Assembly (NCBI GenBank): GCA_012521625.1
Contig: JAAYLY010000058.1
Span: 1-32,039 of the forward strand
Direction: 5' to 3'
Source: Tissierellia bacterium
GTDB lineage: Bacteria > Bacillota > Clostridia > Tissierellales > Tissierellaceae
DNA: 32,039 nt
The position numbers and the translations under genes were made by a program. The notes under the pieces are model-generated. The model saw nothing but the letters and a program-made list of their open reading frames with translations, was not told the origin of the DNA and searched no databases. The stretch's first letter is position 1. The number at the start of each line of letters is the position of its first letter. Shown one piece after another: positions 1-10,188 of this stretch.

Positions 1-1
1 T

Positions 2-292
2 AGTGCAGTCCTGGCCATGTTCTTATTAAATACGGCCTATACATATTTGGAAGTTAAAAAGGTATCCGTCATCTCCAATAGTATGATTATAGTTACCATC
101 TTTGCTGGGGTAGTACTTCTTAAGGAGAGTTTTTACTGGTACCATATAGTTGGTAGCCTTTTAATTATAGTAGGAGCCATAGGTGTTAGTATTTTTGATG
201 ATGCTAAGGATGTAAGTCAAGGTGATGAACAGAGGGAGCATAATTATTGTGATCAAGATAATTGTAATTTAGGATATGGTGATGACCGCTAA
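2..292 (+). CDS. EamA/DMT-superfamily transporter, C-terminal fragment (5' truncated by window)
   Basis: Frame is open from the window edge; hydrophobic C-terminal helices (SNSMIIVTIFAGVVLLKESFYWYHIVGSLLIIVGAIGVSI) typical of EamA transporters; stop at 292. Confidence 0.75.
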   Translation, partial: SAVLAMFLLNTAYTYLEVKKVSVISNSMIIVTIFAGVVLLKESFYWYHIVGSLLIIVGAIGVSIFDDAKDVSQGDEQREHNYCDQDNCNLGYGDDR

Positions 293-339
293 GGGGTGGG
301 TCTAGTAGCAAGAAGAAATATAAATTATGAATAAAAAAT

Positions 340-378
340 AGGCCTTTCATGCTTTTTAGCTATGGAAGGCCTTTTTAT
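340..378. terminator. Bidirectional intrinsic terminator between convergent genes
   Basis: Stem AGGCCTTTCAT (340-350) / ATGGAAGGCCT (362-372) with one wobble; followed by TTTTT on + and preceded by AAAAAA (T-tract on -). Confidence 0.8.
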
Positions 379-444
379 ATTTCTATCATTAATACTATCT
401 TTAGCACTAGATTGTAATCTGTTACTATCCTAATATTAATAATC

Positions 445-1737
445 CTATTCCATCCTAATGGCCTCTAGGGCGCTTAAGTTCATGGCCCTTCTAGCTGGGA
501 AATATCCCGATAGGACTCCGATTAGGGCTGAGAAGGCCATGGCGGCTAGAACCAGCCAGAAGGGTATGACGGAAATCTTTGTGGCCCCATACATGCCTAG
601 GGCTTCCCCAAAGGCTTGGGCTCCAAACTTATTCAGTAGGAAGGAAAGTAGGTAGGAAAAAGCTATACCTAGGCTTCCTCCCAATAGGCCTATAAGGGCT
701 GATTCAAATAGGAATAGATCCCTGATATCCTTAAGGGAGGCCCCGATAACCTTCATAACTCCTATTTCCCTTGTTCTTTCATATATGCTCATGATCATGG
801 TATTGGTAATGCCGATGGCGGCTACTAGCAAGGAAATTGCTCCTATACCCCCTAGGACAGCTTGGATTATGGCTGCCTGTTCCTTTATAAAGTCTAAGGC
901 ATCACTAAGGCTGTAGGCTTCAAAGCCCATTTCCCTGATGGTATCTTGTAGGTCTGCTACTTGTTTGACATCGGCTACTTTAACGTCTATCTTACTGTAC
1001 TCTAGCTCACTTCTTCCTTGGGTCTTTTGACCCTCAGCCTTTTCCTTATCCCTTATCATCAACTGGACGTCCTTGATGGGCATATAGATACCGTAGCTTA
1101 GATCCATATTTTCATCTACTAGGACCCCAGCTGTCTTAATCTTATATTCCTTGTAATTTACCCTATTTTGTCCAGGCATATCGTAGCCGTAGTTAGGATC
1201 TAGGGTAATTCTCATCCTATCCTTCATAAGGTTGATCTTAGGCTCCCTATAGACCCTGGCCTTTGGATCCCAGAAGTGGGTGTTTTTGCCGAAGACTACT
1301 GCAAATTCATCCCGGTCAGTTAACAACCTACCTTCCTCCACCTCAAAGCCAAAGTCCTCCATAGTTTCGGGGATTATACCCTTTATGGGAACCTGGGCTA
1401 TATACCTGCCGTTTATAACGGTTCCGAAGGTTTCCAGTACGGGGCTTATGGCTTGCACATTGGGGAGCTTTCTTAAGGCTTCTACTGCTTTGTCATCTAA
1501 TTTTACTTCCTTTTCTCCCAGGGTTGGGTCAACCCATTTCTTATAGACGTTGATGGTAGTTAAGCTACCCCATTGGGAGATCTGGTCTTCCATAAAATAG
1601 GTTAAACCAAAACCTAAGCTGAGCATTACAATAATGGCGCTGGTACCTATGACTACTCCTAAAATAGTAAGGGAAGTTCTAAGCTTTCTCCTCCACAGAT
1701 TTTTAATTCCCATTAGGATTAAATCAAGCTTACTCAT
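445..1737 (-). CDS. MacB/FtsX-type ABC transporter permease
   Basis: 430 aa; N-terminal 'LWRRKLRTSLTILGVVIGTSAII', large extracytoplasmic domain, C-terminal 'NTMIMSIYERTREIGVMKVIGAS' FtsX-like signature. Confidence 0.9.
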   Translation of the reverse strand: MSKLDLILMGIKNLWRRKLRTSLTILGVVIGTSAIIVMLSLGFGLTYFMEDQISQWGSLTTINVYKKWVDPTLGEKEVKLDDKAVEALRKLPNVQAISPVLETFGTVINGRYIAQVPIKGIIPETMEDFGFEVEEGRLLTDRDEFAVVFGKNTHFWDPKARVYREPKINLMKDRMRITLDPNYGYDMPGQNRVNYKEYKIKTAGVLVDENMDLSYGIYMPIKDVQLMIRDKEKAEGQKTQGRSELEYSKIDVKVADVKQVADLQDTIREMGFEAYSLSDALDFIKEQAAIIQAVLGGIGAISLLVAAIGITNTMIMSIYERTREIGVMKVIGASLKDIRDLFLFESALIGLLGGSLGIAFSYLLSFLLNKFGAQAFGEALGMYGATKISVIPFWLVLAAMAFSALIGVLSGYFPARRAMNLSALEAIRME

Positions 1738-3766
1738 CTAGGGTCAATTCCTCTTCTTTTAGTTTTTTCTTCCTCCTATAGAAGAAGGTGATTCCTAAGG
1801 CTATAATAAGGGCCGCTATGATCCAACCCTTGGATTTTAGGAAGCCTCCTATACCAGCAGGTTTTTCCACCATTGGTGGCATTTCACCTCCCCAGGGGTC
1901 TTCGAAGACGGGCATTTCCATAACGTTTAAGGAGAAATCCTTTCTAACTTCCTGTATTTGACCTGTGGAGTCCTCATAGGTAAATACTATTTGGCCTTCT
2001 AAGGGGCCAGCTTGGGCTGGGATTACATATCCTTCGAAGTAATCGCTGCTTCCACTTTCGAAGTTTCCTACATAATACTGACCGCTTTCCGTTTGAAAAT
2101 CTCCCTCTAGCTTAACCATCAGATTATATAGGGTTACCTTACCCGTATTATAGAATTCGATGGAGACAGGTGTTGACTCTCCCACATAGGCTTCGGGGAA
2201 GACTCCCACCTCTCCCGTATCCAATTTAGACTGTTGGACTACAGGAACCCCTATTAATTCTATGTCCTTTAATTCGTTGCCCTCACTATCTTCATATTCA
2301 AAATTGGCAGTTATGGTATGGGTCTTGGCTATGGCGTCTGGTACTACAAACATGGTAATGGTCTTTTCAACCCTGCCTTTAGGTGGGATTGAGTCTATAT
2401 AGAAGGTATTTGAACTTTCTACAGGTGTAAAGGCTGAGCCCCCACCACTTCCATCAGTTGTAGACCCAGGCTCTGCTGTTAAGAAGATCTTTATATTCTT
2501 AACGGTCTTAGAGCTATTAGTATTATAGAAGGAAAGGTTCATCTTGAAATTTTCCCCAGCCTTGACCAATTGGGGCTCAAAGCTATATTTGTCAATGATA
2601 AGCTTAGGCTTTCCTCCCATACCTGCGTCAGGACCTTCCTCCACATACATACCCACATATTGATTTAGAGTATATTTTTCATCCTTATTTAATTCATCTT
2701 CATACTCTACTGATATTTGGATAGGGTAGTTGCGGTTTTCAGCATCCTCTGTGGCAAAGAAGGAAAAGCTTACATTCTTACTTTCTCCAGCATTGATGGT
2801 CCCTAAATTAACTATATTATTAGTCCTTGGCAAAATAGCTGGGTCTGTGCTTTCAGCCTTTACTATTATATTTTTAGCAGCTAAAGCACCATCATTTATT
2901 AAATCGAAATTTATAACAAAGTCCTTATTAGGGCCTAGGCCGGAAGTAGGGTATTCTAGATTTTCCATTATAAGATTAGGGCTGGCTTCAGAACCACCAA
3001 CTACTAGATAGATTTTCTGCCTTTCCACTTGGCCGCTATGTTCAAATACCACTTCCAGTTCATGGGTACCGCTGGCGATATTTTGGGCAGCCCTTAAGTC
3101 ATAGTTTAAAGAGGAGATTGCACCTCCACGGGCTCTATTTACATATCTTAAATCGCTACCAGAAGTAATATAGAAGCCGCTGCTACTTAAACCTTCTATT
3201 CGCACCTTTAGATTGTTGGCATCCATAGTACCCTTGTTTTGGTATAGGATGTTAAGTCTAAAGTCTTGGCCTGGTAATATGACCTTGGGGTTGGTATTGG
3301 CTTCTGTAATTAAAAGTTTTGGAGTGGAGCTCCTATCGGATACTCTTACATAGACTATTGCAGATTCTGTTTGAACAGCGGGCACTATTTTATCCCCATT
3401 ATAATATGAATAGCTGAAATTTAGTTTTATAGGATAATTAGCTGGCAAAGCATCCTGTGAAGCCTTAATTTCTAATTTTAGAGGCACTGTCTTATTAATG
3501 TTAATGTTACCTAAGGAAATTCTAGTGGTAAAGTTATCAGAAGTTATTGGTTCAGTAAACTCCGGTGTCACCACTACATCATAGGCACTGTTTCCTATGG
3601 CCTTTAGGTTGAGGGTAATGGTCTTCTTCTTCCCCGGATCTATAGTTGGTATATTCATATCCTCCACAACAATAGTAGGTTGAGGATATTTTTCTGCCCA
3701 TGCTGCCATAGGCAGTGATGTTAATAAGAGTATAAAAATTAAAATTAATGACAAGAATCTTTTCAT
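1730..3766 (-). CDS. Secreted/membrane-anchored COG1361-like protein with repeated NEW3/CARDB-type beta-sandwich domains
   Basis: 678 aa; signal peptide (MKRFLSLILIFILLLTSLPMAAWAE), about five repeats of the form 'PKLII....P..V..G..F...L.F.N.G....N..V', C-terminal TM helix then RRKKK. Overlaps the permease by 8 nt and the ATPase by 4 nt. Confidence 0.8.
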   Translation of the reverse strand: MKRFLSLILIFILLLTSLPMAAWAEKYPQPTIVVEDMNIPTIDPGKKKTITLNLKAIGNSAYDVVVTPEFTEPITSDNFTTRISLGNININKTVPLKLEIKASQDALPANYPIKLNFSYSYYNGDKIVPAVQTESAIVYVRVSDRSSTPKLLITEANTNPKVILPGQDFRLNILYQNKGTMDANNLKVRIEGLSSSGFYITSGSDLRYVNRARGGAISSLNYDLRAAQNIASGTHELEVVFEHSGQVERQKIYLVVGGSEASPNLIMENLEYPTSGLGPNKDFVINFDLINDGALAAKNIIVKAESTDPAILPRTNNIVNLGTINAGESKNVSFSFFATEDAENRNYPIQISVEYEDELNKDEKYTLNQYVGMYVEEGPDAGMGGKPKLIIDKYSFEPQLVKAGENFKMNLSFYNTNSSKTVKNIKIFLTAEPGSTTDGSGGGSAFTPVESSNTFYIDSIPPKGRVEKTITMFVVPDAIAKTHTITANFEYEDSEGNELKDIELIGVPVVQQSKLDTGEVGVFPEAYVGESTPVSIEFYNTGKVTLYNLMVKLEGDFQTESGQYYVGNFESGSSDYFEGYVIPAQAGPLEGQIVFTYEDSTGQIQEVRKDFSLNVMEMPVFEDPWGGEMPPMVEKPAGIGGFLKSKGWIIAALIIALGITFFYRRKKKLKEEELTLDE

Positions 3767-4482
3767 GCCTGCATATGTTCTCCTTTCATAAGATTTTCTT
3801 CAATCCTTTCAATTTTACCGTCCCTAAGATGTACGATCCTATCCACATATTGGGTAAGTTCCATGTCGTGGGTAACTATGATCAAGGTCTGCTTAAATTC
3901 CTTAGCCATACCAGTCATAAGGTCCATGACCTCATAGGTGGTCCTAGTATCTAGATTTCCAGTAGGCTCATCGGCAAAGATGATCTTGGGATTACCAACG
4001 AAGGCTCTGGCAATACTGACCCTCTGCTGCTGCCCCCCACTTAATTCGGAAGGTTTGTGGTGAAGCCTATGGCCCAGTCCCACATTCTCCAACATCTTCT
4101 TAGCCATCTTATTCCGCTTCGCCCTGGGTATTCCCTTAAAGGTCAGACCTAAACTAACGTTTTCCATGGCCGTCAATGTGGGGATTAAGTTGTAGGATTG
4201 AAAGATGAAGCCCACATTAAGCTGGCGGAATTTAGTAACTTCCCTTTCGTTCATTTTGTCTATGTGATGTTTGCCGATTATTATTTCACCCTTTGTAGGC
4301 TTTTCTAATCCAGCCATCAGATTTAATAGGGTACTCTTGCCTGAACCAGAGGTACCCAGTAGGCAGAGAAATTTCCCCTTAGCTATGGTCAAGTTTATAT
4401 TATTTAAAGCTAAGATCTTTTCCTCTCCCATCCTGTAGATCTTAGTCAAATCCCTCAGGATTATGAAATCATTCAAAGCCAT
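3763..4482 (-). CDS. ABC transporter ATP-binding protein (MacB/LolD type)
   Basis: Walker A GTSGSGKST, signature LSGGQQQRVSIARA, Walker B IIFADEPTGNLD. Real start may be TTG at 4476, because AAGGGGG lies directly against the ATG at 4482. Confidence 0.93.
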   Translation of the reverse strand: MALNDFIILRDLTKIYRMGEEKILALNNINLTIAKGKFLCLLGTSGSGKSTLLNLMAGLEKPTKGEIIIGKHHIDKMNEREVTKFRQLNVGFIFQSYNLIPTLTAMENVSLGLTFKGIPRAKRNKMAKKMLENVGLGHRLHHKPSELSGGQQQRVSIARAFVGNPKIIFADEPTGNLDTRTTYEVMDLMTGMAKEFKQTLIIVTHDMELTQYVDRIVHLRDGKIERIEENLMKGEHMQA

Positions 4483-4504
4483 CCCCCTTACTAGAATTAT
4501 TTAG

Positions 4505-4560
4505 TTTATTTTACCATATATATCTTTAATAATTTATTTTACCATATATATCTTTAATAA
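4505..4560. repeat. Exact 2 x 28-bp tandem duplication
   Basis: tttattttaccatatatatctttaataa at 4505-4532 and again at 4533-4560, no mismatch. Confidence 0.97.
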
Positions 4561-4766
4561 ATAGTTACAATTATATTAAGATTTGCCCCTATATATCAAG
4601 AATTATCCTTATATTAAGGTTTTCCATTAATATTTAAGAGGCTACTTACCTTAAACTTATCCATGATACATTTTATGGATTATAGGATTTCACTATGTTA
4701 TAATTAGGGCAAAGTTTGGGCTAATGGTCTAGAGGATGATATTTGGTAACATATATATATAAAAAG

Positions 4767-4796
4767 TTGTGATAAATGTTATATTAATGCTATAAT
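4767..4796 (+). promoter_or_regulatory. Sigma-A-like promoter upstream of fba
   Basis: TTGTGA (4767-4772), 18-bp spacer, TATAAT (4791-4796), 31 nt before the fba ATG. Confidence 0.6.
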
Positions 4797-4827
4797 AAAG
4801 CTATAAAAAATATTGGGGGGATAAGAG

Positions 4828-5679
4828 ATGTTAGTGACAACTAAGGAATTGTTATTAGATGCCCAGAAGAAAAATTATGCAGTAGGGGCATTTAATATAA
4901 ACAATATGGAGATAATTCAAGCTATAATTGGTGCTGCAGAGGAATTAAATTCACCAGTTATCCTTCAAGCCAGCCAGGGTGGTATTAAATACGCCGGCAT
5001 AGAATACATAGCTGCATTAGGTAAGGCTGCTGCCCAAAAAGCAAAGGTACCAGTAGCCCTACACCTAGACCATGGTACGGACTTTGACCAGATAGTATTG
5101 TGTATAAGAAATGGTTTTACTTCTGTCATGATCGATGGTTCAAAGTATCCCTTTGAAGAAAATGTGGCTATAACTAAGAAGGTAGTGGAAATAGCTCATG
5201 CAGTAGGAGTTTCTGTGGAAGCCGAGCTGGGTAAAATCGGAGGAACGGAAGATGATATAACTGTAGACGAAAGGGACGCTACTATGACGGACCCAGAGGA
5301 AGCCAGAAGGTTTGTAGAAGAAACAGGTGTAGATTCACTGGCTATAGCCATAGGTACTGCCCATGGAGTATATAAGGGGGAACCTAAATTGGATTTCGAA
5401 AGACTTAAGGCCATTAGGGAAGTTGTAGAGGTTCCACTAGTATTACACGGTTCCAGCGGTGTACCTTCTGAAAGTTTAGAGAAGGCCATTGCTCTTGGTA
5501 TCTGTAAGGTTAATATAGATACGGACATAAGAGCTGCATTTGCCAGAGGGGTAAAGGAGTTCGTAGCAGAAAATCCAGATGAGATTGATCCTAGAAAGAT
5601 CTTAGGACCAGCTAGGGAGGCTATGAAGGAAGTTATTAAAGACAAGATTAAGATCTTCGGTTCAGTCGGTAGGGCTTAG
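4828..5679 (+). CDS. fba: Class II fructose-1,6-bisphosphate aldolase
   Basis: 283 aa; [42 protein letters not shown] motifs; SD GGGGGG upstream. Confidence 0.95.
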   Translation: MLVTTKELLLDAQKKNYAVGAFNINNMEIIQAIIGAAEELNSPVILQASQGGIKYAGIEYIAALGKAAAQKAKVPVALHLDHGTDFDQIVLCIRNGFTSVMIDGSKYPFEENVAITKKVVEIAHAVGVSVEAELGKIGGTEDDITVDERDATMTDPEEARRFVEETGVDSLAIAIGTAHGVYKGEPKLDFERLKAIREVVEVPLVLHGSSGVPSESLEKAIALGICKVNIDTDIRAAFARGVKEFVAENPDEIDPRKILGPAREAMKEVIKDKIKIFGSVGRA

Positions 5680-5689
5680 GAGGTTTAAT

Positions 5690-6334
5690 ATGAAATTATT
5701 TATAGATACGGCTAATTTGGACCAAATTAGGGAAGTAAATGAATGGGGGGTTATCTGTGGTGTAACTACTAACCCCAGTTTGATAGCTAAGGAAGGTAGG
5801 AATTTTGAGGAAGTAGTTAAGGAGATTACTGAAGTAGTAGATGGTCCTATAAGTGCCGAGGTAATCTCTCTAGATGTGGAAGGAATGCTTAAGGAGGCTA
5901 GAGAGCTGGCTAAGATCCACCCTAATGTGGTAATTAAGATTCCTATGACTAAGGAAGGCTTAAAGGCCGTTAAGCTTTTAAAAGGGGAAGGGATTAAGAC
6001 CAACGTTACTTTAGTATTTTCAGCTGCTCAGGCCCTATTAGCTGCTAGGGCAGGAGCTACTTATGTCAGCCCCTTTTTGGGTAGGCTTGATGATATCGGA
6101 AATCTGGGAATGAATATCATCGACGACATAGTTAATATCTATAATATCCATAAGATTGATACTGAGATTATAGCAGCAAGCATTCGCCATCCAATCCATG
6201 TCTTGGAAGCTGCTAAGGCAGGAGCTCATATAGCTACAATTCCTTATGAGGTTTTTCTAAAGATGCTTAATCACCCGCTTACTGATATAGGTATAGATAA
6301 GTTCATTCAAGATTGGAACAGCCTTAAGGAGTAA
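5690..6334 (+). CDS. tal: Transaldolase / fructose-6-phosphate aldolase-like protein
   Basis: 214 aa; [36 protein letters not shown], catalytic [27 protein letters not shown]. Confidence 0.93.
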   Translation: MKLFIDTANLDQIREVNEWGVICGVTTNPSLIAKEGRNFEEVVKEITEVVDGPISAEVISLDVEGMLKEARELAKIHPNVVIKIPMTKEGLKAVKLLKGEGIKTNVTLVFSAAQALLAARAGATYVSPFLGRLDDIGNLGMNIIDDIVNIYNIHKIDTEIIAASIRHPIHVLEAAKAGAHIATIPYEVFLKMLNHPLTDIGIDKFIQDWNSLKE

Positions 6335-6346
6335 TCCTTAAGCCTG
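6319..6346 (+). terminator. Hairpin overlapping the tal stop codon (possible weak terminator)
   Basis: CAGCCTTAAGGA (6319-6330) gtaa TCCTTAAGCCTG (6335-6346), one mismatch; only a loose T-rich tail (TTTCCTTCACTTTTT). Confidence 0.5.
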
Positions 6347-6466
6347 TTTCCTTCACTTTTTCCTATCTTATAAAATTCCATAATTATATTAAAATAAATA
6401 GGGATAATAAAGGATTGAATAATGAAACACTAAAGATAAGTAGTGTACTCAATGGAGGTGTTTATT

Positions 6467-7435
6467 TTGGATAGAAATTTACCCATTAATTTAGGTAGGG
6501 TTACTGAGGCTGCTGCCTTAGCCTGTGCCAAGTATTTTGGTAAGGGGGACAAGGAAGCAGCAGACCAGGCAGCTGTAGATGCTATGAGGAGGATGTTTGA
6601 CACCCTAAATATAGATGGGGTGGTAGTTATTGGTGAAGGGGAAATGGACGAGGCCCCCATGCTGTATATAGGGGAAAGGATCGGTAAGGGAGATGACGAT
6701 TCCCTAAAGGTTGATATAGCCGTAGACCCAGTAGATGGAACTACCTCAGTAGCCAACGGTTTACCCAACGCCATATCTGTAGTGGCAGTGGCACCTAGGG
6801 GATGTTTATTACATGCTCCTGATACTTATATGATGAAGATAGCAGTAGGTCCAAGGGCTAAAGGGGCCATAGATATACATAAGTCAGTATCAGAGAATAT
6901 CTTAAATGTGGCCAAGGCCTTAAATAAGGCTGTGGATGAAATAACTGTAGAAATATTAAATAGGCCTAGACATGATGAAATCATTAAGGAGATTCGTGAA
7001 TTAGGGGCTAGGATTAAGTTAGTTAGCGATGGTGATATTTTAAGTGCCATATCCACCTGCTTTGATTATACAGCTGTGGACATAGCCATGGGTATAGGTG
7101 GAGCACCAGAAGGTGTTATTACTGCAGTGGCCTTAAAGTGTATGGGGGGCGATTTCCAAGGAAAGCTGATGCCGCCTAATGAAGAGCACCGAGCTAGATG
7201 TATTGAAATGGGAGCAGATATTGATAAGGTCTACCATATAGATGATTTAGCTAAGGGAGAACAGATGTGCTTTGCTGCCACTGGAGTTTCCTATGGGGAA
7301 TTATTACATGGTGTAAAATACTTTAAAAACAATATGGCCAAGACCCATACCCTGGTATTGAGGGCAGAAACGGGTACTATCAGGTTCATAGAATCCATAC
7401 ATCAATTGGATAAAAAACCAGATTATGCGAAATAG
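6467..7435 (+). CDS. glpX: Class II fructose-1,6-bisphosphatase
   Basis: GlpX motifs [15 protein letters not shown] and DPVDGTT. ORF track starts at 6443, but SD GGAGGTG sits before TTG at 6467, giving [19 protein letters not shown]. Confidence 0.92.
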   Translation: MDRNLPINLGRVTEAAALACAKYFGKGDKEAADQAAVDAMRRMFDTLNIDGVVVIGEGEMDEAPMLYIGERIGKGDDDSLKVDIAVDPVDGTTSVANGLPNAISVVAVAPRGCLLHAPDTYMMKIAVGPRAKGAIDIHKSVSENILNVAKALNKAVDEITVEILNRPRHDEIIKEIRELGARIKLVSDGDILSAISTCFDYTAVDIAMGIGGAPEGVITAVALKCMGGDFQGKLMPPNEEHRARCIEMGADIDKVYHIDDLAKGEQMCFAATGVSYGELLHGVKYFKNNMAKTHTLVLRAETGTIRFIESIHQLDKKPDYAK

Positions 7436-7451
7436 ATTAGGTGGTGATTTT

Positions 7452-8873
7452 TTGGATCAGCAGGAACTGAGGAGCAAGAAGGTCGTCGAACTAAGGGAAA
7501 TGGCTAAGGAACACGGCATATTACAACCATACAAGTTTAAAAAGGATGAGCTAGTGGAATTGCTTTCAAGGTTAACGGCCAAGGAAGCTGGAGGAGTGGA
7601 TGAAGCTAAGGATTTAGTAGAGTCTAGGGAAATGGAGAAGAGTAAGGAGATGGAAGAAAACTTTGAGGAGTGGGATGAACCTGAGAAGATCCATATATCA
7701 GACATAGATCTAAATGCCCTATCTGATGAAGCCTCAGAGGAGATAGAGCATCTAGATGAAATAGATACTGCCCAGGGGATTTTGGAAATCCATGCTGATG
7801 GCTATGGGTTTTTAAGGAGGGACAATTATCAGTCAGGGGATGACGACATATATATTTCCCCTTCTCAAATTAGGAGGTTTAGGTTAAAGACTGGGGATAA
7901 GATACTTGGTGTCACCAGGCCACCTAAGTCCGGGGAAAAATTCCAGGCCCTCTTATATGTTAAAGCTGTAAATGGTATGGATCCAGAGACGGCAGTAGAC
8001 AGGCCGGATTTTGATAGCCTAACGCCTATTTATCCCAGGGAGAGATTGGTTTTAGAAACAGGTCCCAATGAATATGCCATGAGGATGATAGACTTAGTGG
8101 CTCCTATAGGTAAGGGACAAAGGGGTATGATAGTATCACCTCCAAAGGCGGGTAAGACAACCCTTTTAAAGATGGTGGCTAATGCCATTACTCTAAACCA
8201 TCCAGAGGTGGAGCTGATAATCCTCCTAATAGATGAAAGGCCAGAAGAAGTTACAGATATGAAGAGGTCTGTTAAGGGTGATGTTATCTATTCTACCTTC
8301 GATGAGCTACCAAAGAATCATACTAAGGTGGCGGAAATGGTTTTAGAAAGGGCTAAGAGGTTGGTAGAACATGGTAAGGATGTGGTTATCCTCTTAGATA
8401 GTATAACTAGGTTGGCTAGGGCCTATAATCTTACTATACCTGCCACAGGCAGGACCCTATCTGGAGGTTTAGATCCAGGAGCCCTTCATAAGCCTAAGAG
8501 GTTCTTCGGTGCCGCTAGAAATTTAGAGGAAGGGGGTAGCTTGACTATTTTAGCTACTGCCTTGGTAGATACTGGAAGTAGAATGGATGATATGATCTTT
8601 GAGGAGTTTAAGGGTACTGGCAATATGGAAATCCATCTGGACAGGAGGTTATCTGAGAAAAGGATCTTTCCTGCCATAGATATTCATAAATCAGGCACAA
8701 GAAGGGAAGAGCTATTATTGAATCAAAAAGAATTAGAGACCATCTGGGCTATAAGGAAGGCCATGGGTAATGCATCTACCCAGGAGGTAACTGAGAGCTT
8801 TATCGAAAATTTAGTTAAGACCAAGTCCAATGAGGAATTTATTGAAGATATGAGAAAGAAAGTCTGGTTATAG
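7452..8873 (+). CDS. rho: Transcription termination factor Rho
   Basis: [51 protein letters not shown] before TTG at 7452 (ORF track start 7425 lies inside glpX). Confidence 0.95.
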   Translation: MDQQELRSKKVVELREMAKEHGILQPYKFKKDELVELLSRLTAKEAGGVDEAKDLVESREMEKSKEMEENFEEWDEPEKIHISDIDLNALSDEASEEIEHLDEIDTAQGILEIHADGYGFLRRDNYQSGDDDIYISPSQIRRFRLKTGDKILGVTRPPKSGEKFQALLYVKAVNGMDPETAVDRPDFDSLTPIYPRERLVLETGPNEYAMRMIDLVAPIGKGQRGMIVSPPKAGKTTLLKMVANAITLNHPEVELIILLIDERPEEVTDMKRSVKGDVIYSTFDELPKNHTKVAEMVLERAKRLVEHGKDVVILLDSITRLARAYNLTIPATGRTLSGGLDPGALHKPKRFFGAARNLEEGGSLTILATALVDTGSRMDDMIFEEFKGTGNMEIHLDRRLSEKRIFPAIDIHKSGTRREELLLNQKELETIWAIRKAMGNASTQEVTESFIENLVKTKSNEEFIEDMRKKVWL

Positions 8874-8902
8874 TTGCTTTGAAAATAAAATTATGTTATA
8901 AT
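8874..8902 (+). promoter_or_regulatory. Putative sigma-A promoter for rpmE
   Basis: TTGCTT (8874-8879), 17-bp spacer, TATAAT (8897-8902) in the rho-rpmE gap. Confidence 0.5.
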
Positions 8903-8960
8903 CAAATGGTTAAAATGATGAGTATCCTTTAAGATAGATATTTTGGAAAGAGGTGAGGTC

Positions 8961-9164
8961 ATGAAAGCCAATATTCATCCTAAATATTTTGACGAAGCTA
9001 CAGTAACTTGTGCTTGTGGAAATACTTTTAAAACAGGTTCCACTAAGGAAGAATTAAGGGTAGAAATTTGTTCAGAATGTCATCCATTCTTTACTGGAAA
9101 ACAAAAGTTCGTAGAACGTGGTGGCCGTGTGGAAAAATTCAAGAAGAAATACAATTTGGACTAA
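8961..9164 (+). CDS. rpmE: 50S ribosomal protein L31 (zinc-binding type)
   Basis: [21 protein letters not shown]...[28 protein letters not shown] with CxC and CxxC; start re-called from 8943 to ATG 8961. Confidence 0.95.
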   Translation: MKANIHPKYFDEATVTCACGNTFKTGSTKEELRVEICSECHPFFTGKQKFVERGGRVEKFKKKYNLD

Positions 9165-9181
9165 TTTCTTCACTGAAATTT

Positions 9182-9215
9182 AGGTTAGTTGCTAGAGGGC
9201 ATCTAACCTTTTTTT
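9182..9215 (+). terminator. Intrinsic terminator after rpmE
   Basis: AGGTTAG (9182-9188) / CTAACCT (9203-9209) followed by TTTTTT to 9215. Confidence 0.75.
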
Positions 9216-9243
9216 GAAACCATTTTTAGAAGGTAGTGAACAG

Positions 9244-10188
9244 ATGGAAAGAACAAAACTGACTAATAAACATATTACCTCCATAGGGGGCCAAGCCTTA
9301 ATTGAAGGAGTAATGATGAGGGGGCCTAAAAAAATTGCCACAGCCGTCAGGAAGCCCGATGGCAGTATGGAATTAAAGGTGGAAGACCTAAACACCCTAG
9401 CCATGAGGTATAAATTCTTCAGGCTTCCCTTCATAAGGGGTATAGTTGGCCTAGTTGAGGCCATGGTTATAGGAACTAGGGAGCTGATGTATTCAGCTGA
9501 ATTCTACGAAGAGGAAGAAGCTGAGAGTACAAAGGAAAGCTGGACACAGAAGATCTTTAAAGATAAGGCAGAAGATGTGGAGATGTTATTAGCCGTCTTT
9601 ACTTCTGTAATCTTGGCTTTAGCCATCTTTATGGTACTGCCAAGCTTTATTACCAATCTATTTAAAAATCTCACTGATAACCATATAATCTTAAACCTGT
9701 TGGAAGGTATTATCAGGGTTTTTATATTTTTTATCTATGTGGTTTGGATTTCAAAGCTGGAGGATATTAAGAGGGTATTTGAATACCATGGGGCTGAACA
9801 TAAGTCCATCCACTGCTATGAAAGCGGCTTAGAGTTGACAGTTGAAAATGTTAAGAAATTTCCAATATTACATCCTAGGTGTGGCACAAGCTTCCTTTTT
9901 ATGGTGATGCTTGTCAGTATCTTTGTCCTATCCTTCTTCGGTTGGCCTAATCCCCTTCAAAGGGTCTTAATTAGGATCCTAATGTTTCCAGTCATAGCGG
10001 GAATCTCCTATGAGATAAATAAAATAATTGGCAGAAGCAGTTCTAAATTTTGCTTCCTCTTATCCTATCCAGGTCTGATGGTGCAGAAATTGGCCACCGT
10101 AAGGGAACCGGATGATGAACAGATTCAGGTTGCCATCCTTGCTTTAAAGGAAGTGATCCCTGGGGATAGGGAGGAAGACAGATGGTAA
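9244..10188 (+). CDS. DUF1385 (YqhQ-like) membrane protein
   Basis: MERTKLTNKHITSIGGQALIEGVMMRGPKKIATAVRKPDG, FEYHGAEHKSIHCYE. ORF-track start 9214 lies in the terminator T-tract, so ATG 9244 is preferred. Confidence 0.88.
   Translation: MERTKLTNKHITSIGGQALIEGVMMRGPKKIATAVRKPDGSMELKVEDLNTLAMRYKFFRLPFIRGIVGLVEAMVIGTRELMYSAEFYEEEEAESTKESWTQKIFKDKAEDVEMLLAVFTSVILALAIFMVLPSFITNLFKNLTDNHIILNLLEGIIRVFIFFIYVVWISKLEDIKRVFEYHGAEHKSIHCYESGLELTVENVKKFPILHPRCGTSFLFMVMLVSIFVLSFFGWPNPLQRVLIRILMFPVIAGISYEINKIIGRSSSKFCFLLSYPGLMVQKLATVREPDDEQIQVAILALKEVIPGDREEDRW

Noticed and set aside
3748-3954. 68-aa plus-strand ORF
   Set aside because: Antisense to the ABC ATPase and COG1361-like genes, no supporting signal.
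4607-4619. Small inverted repeat CCTTATATTAAGG upstream of fba
   Set aside because: Only 5 bp per arm in an AT-rich region; chance level.
5196-5645. 149-aa minus-strand ORF inside fba
   Set aside because: Antisense shadow of a conserved coding frame with Ser/Thr-rich translation; same reasoning applies to 5662..6003, 6430..6774, 13511..13909, 23701..23934 and the other antisense ORFs in the track.
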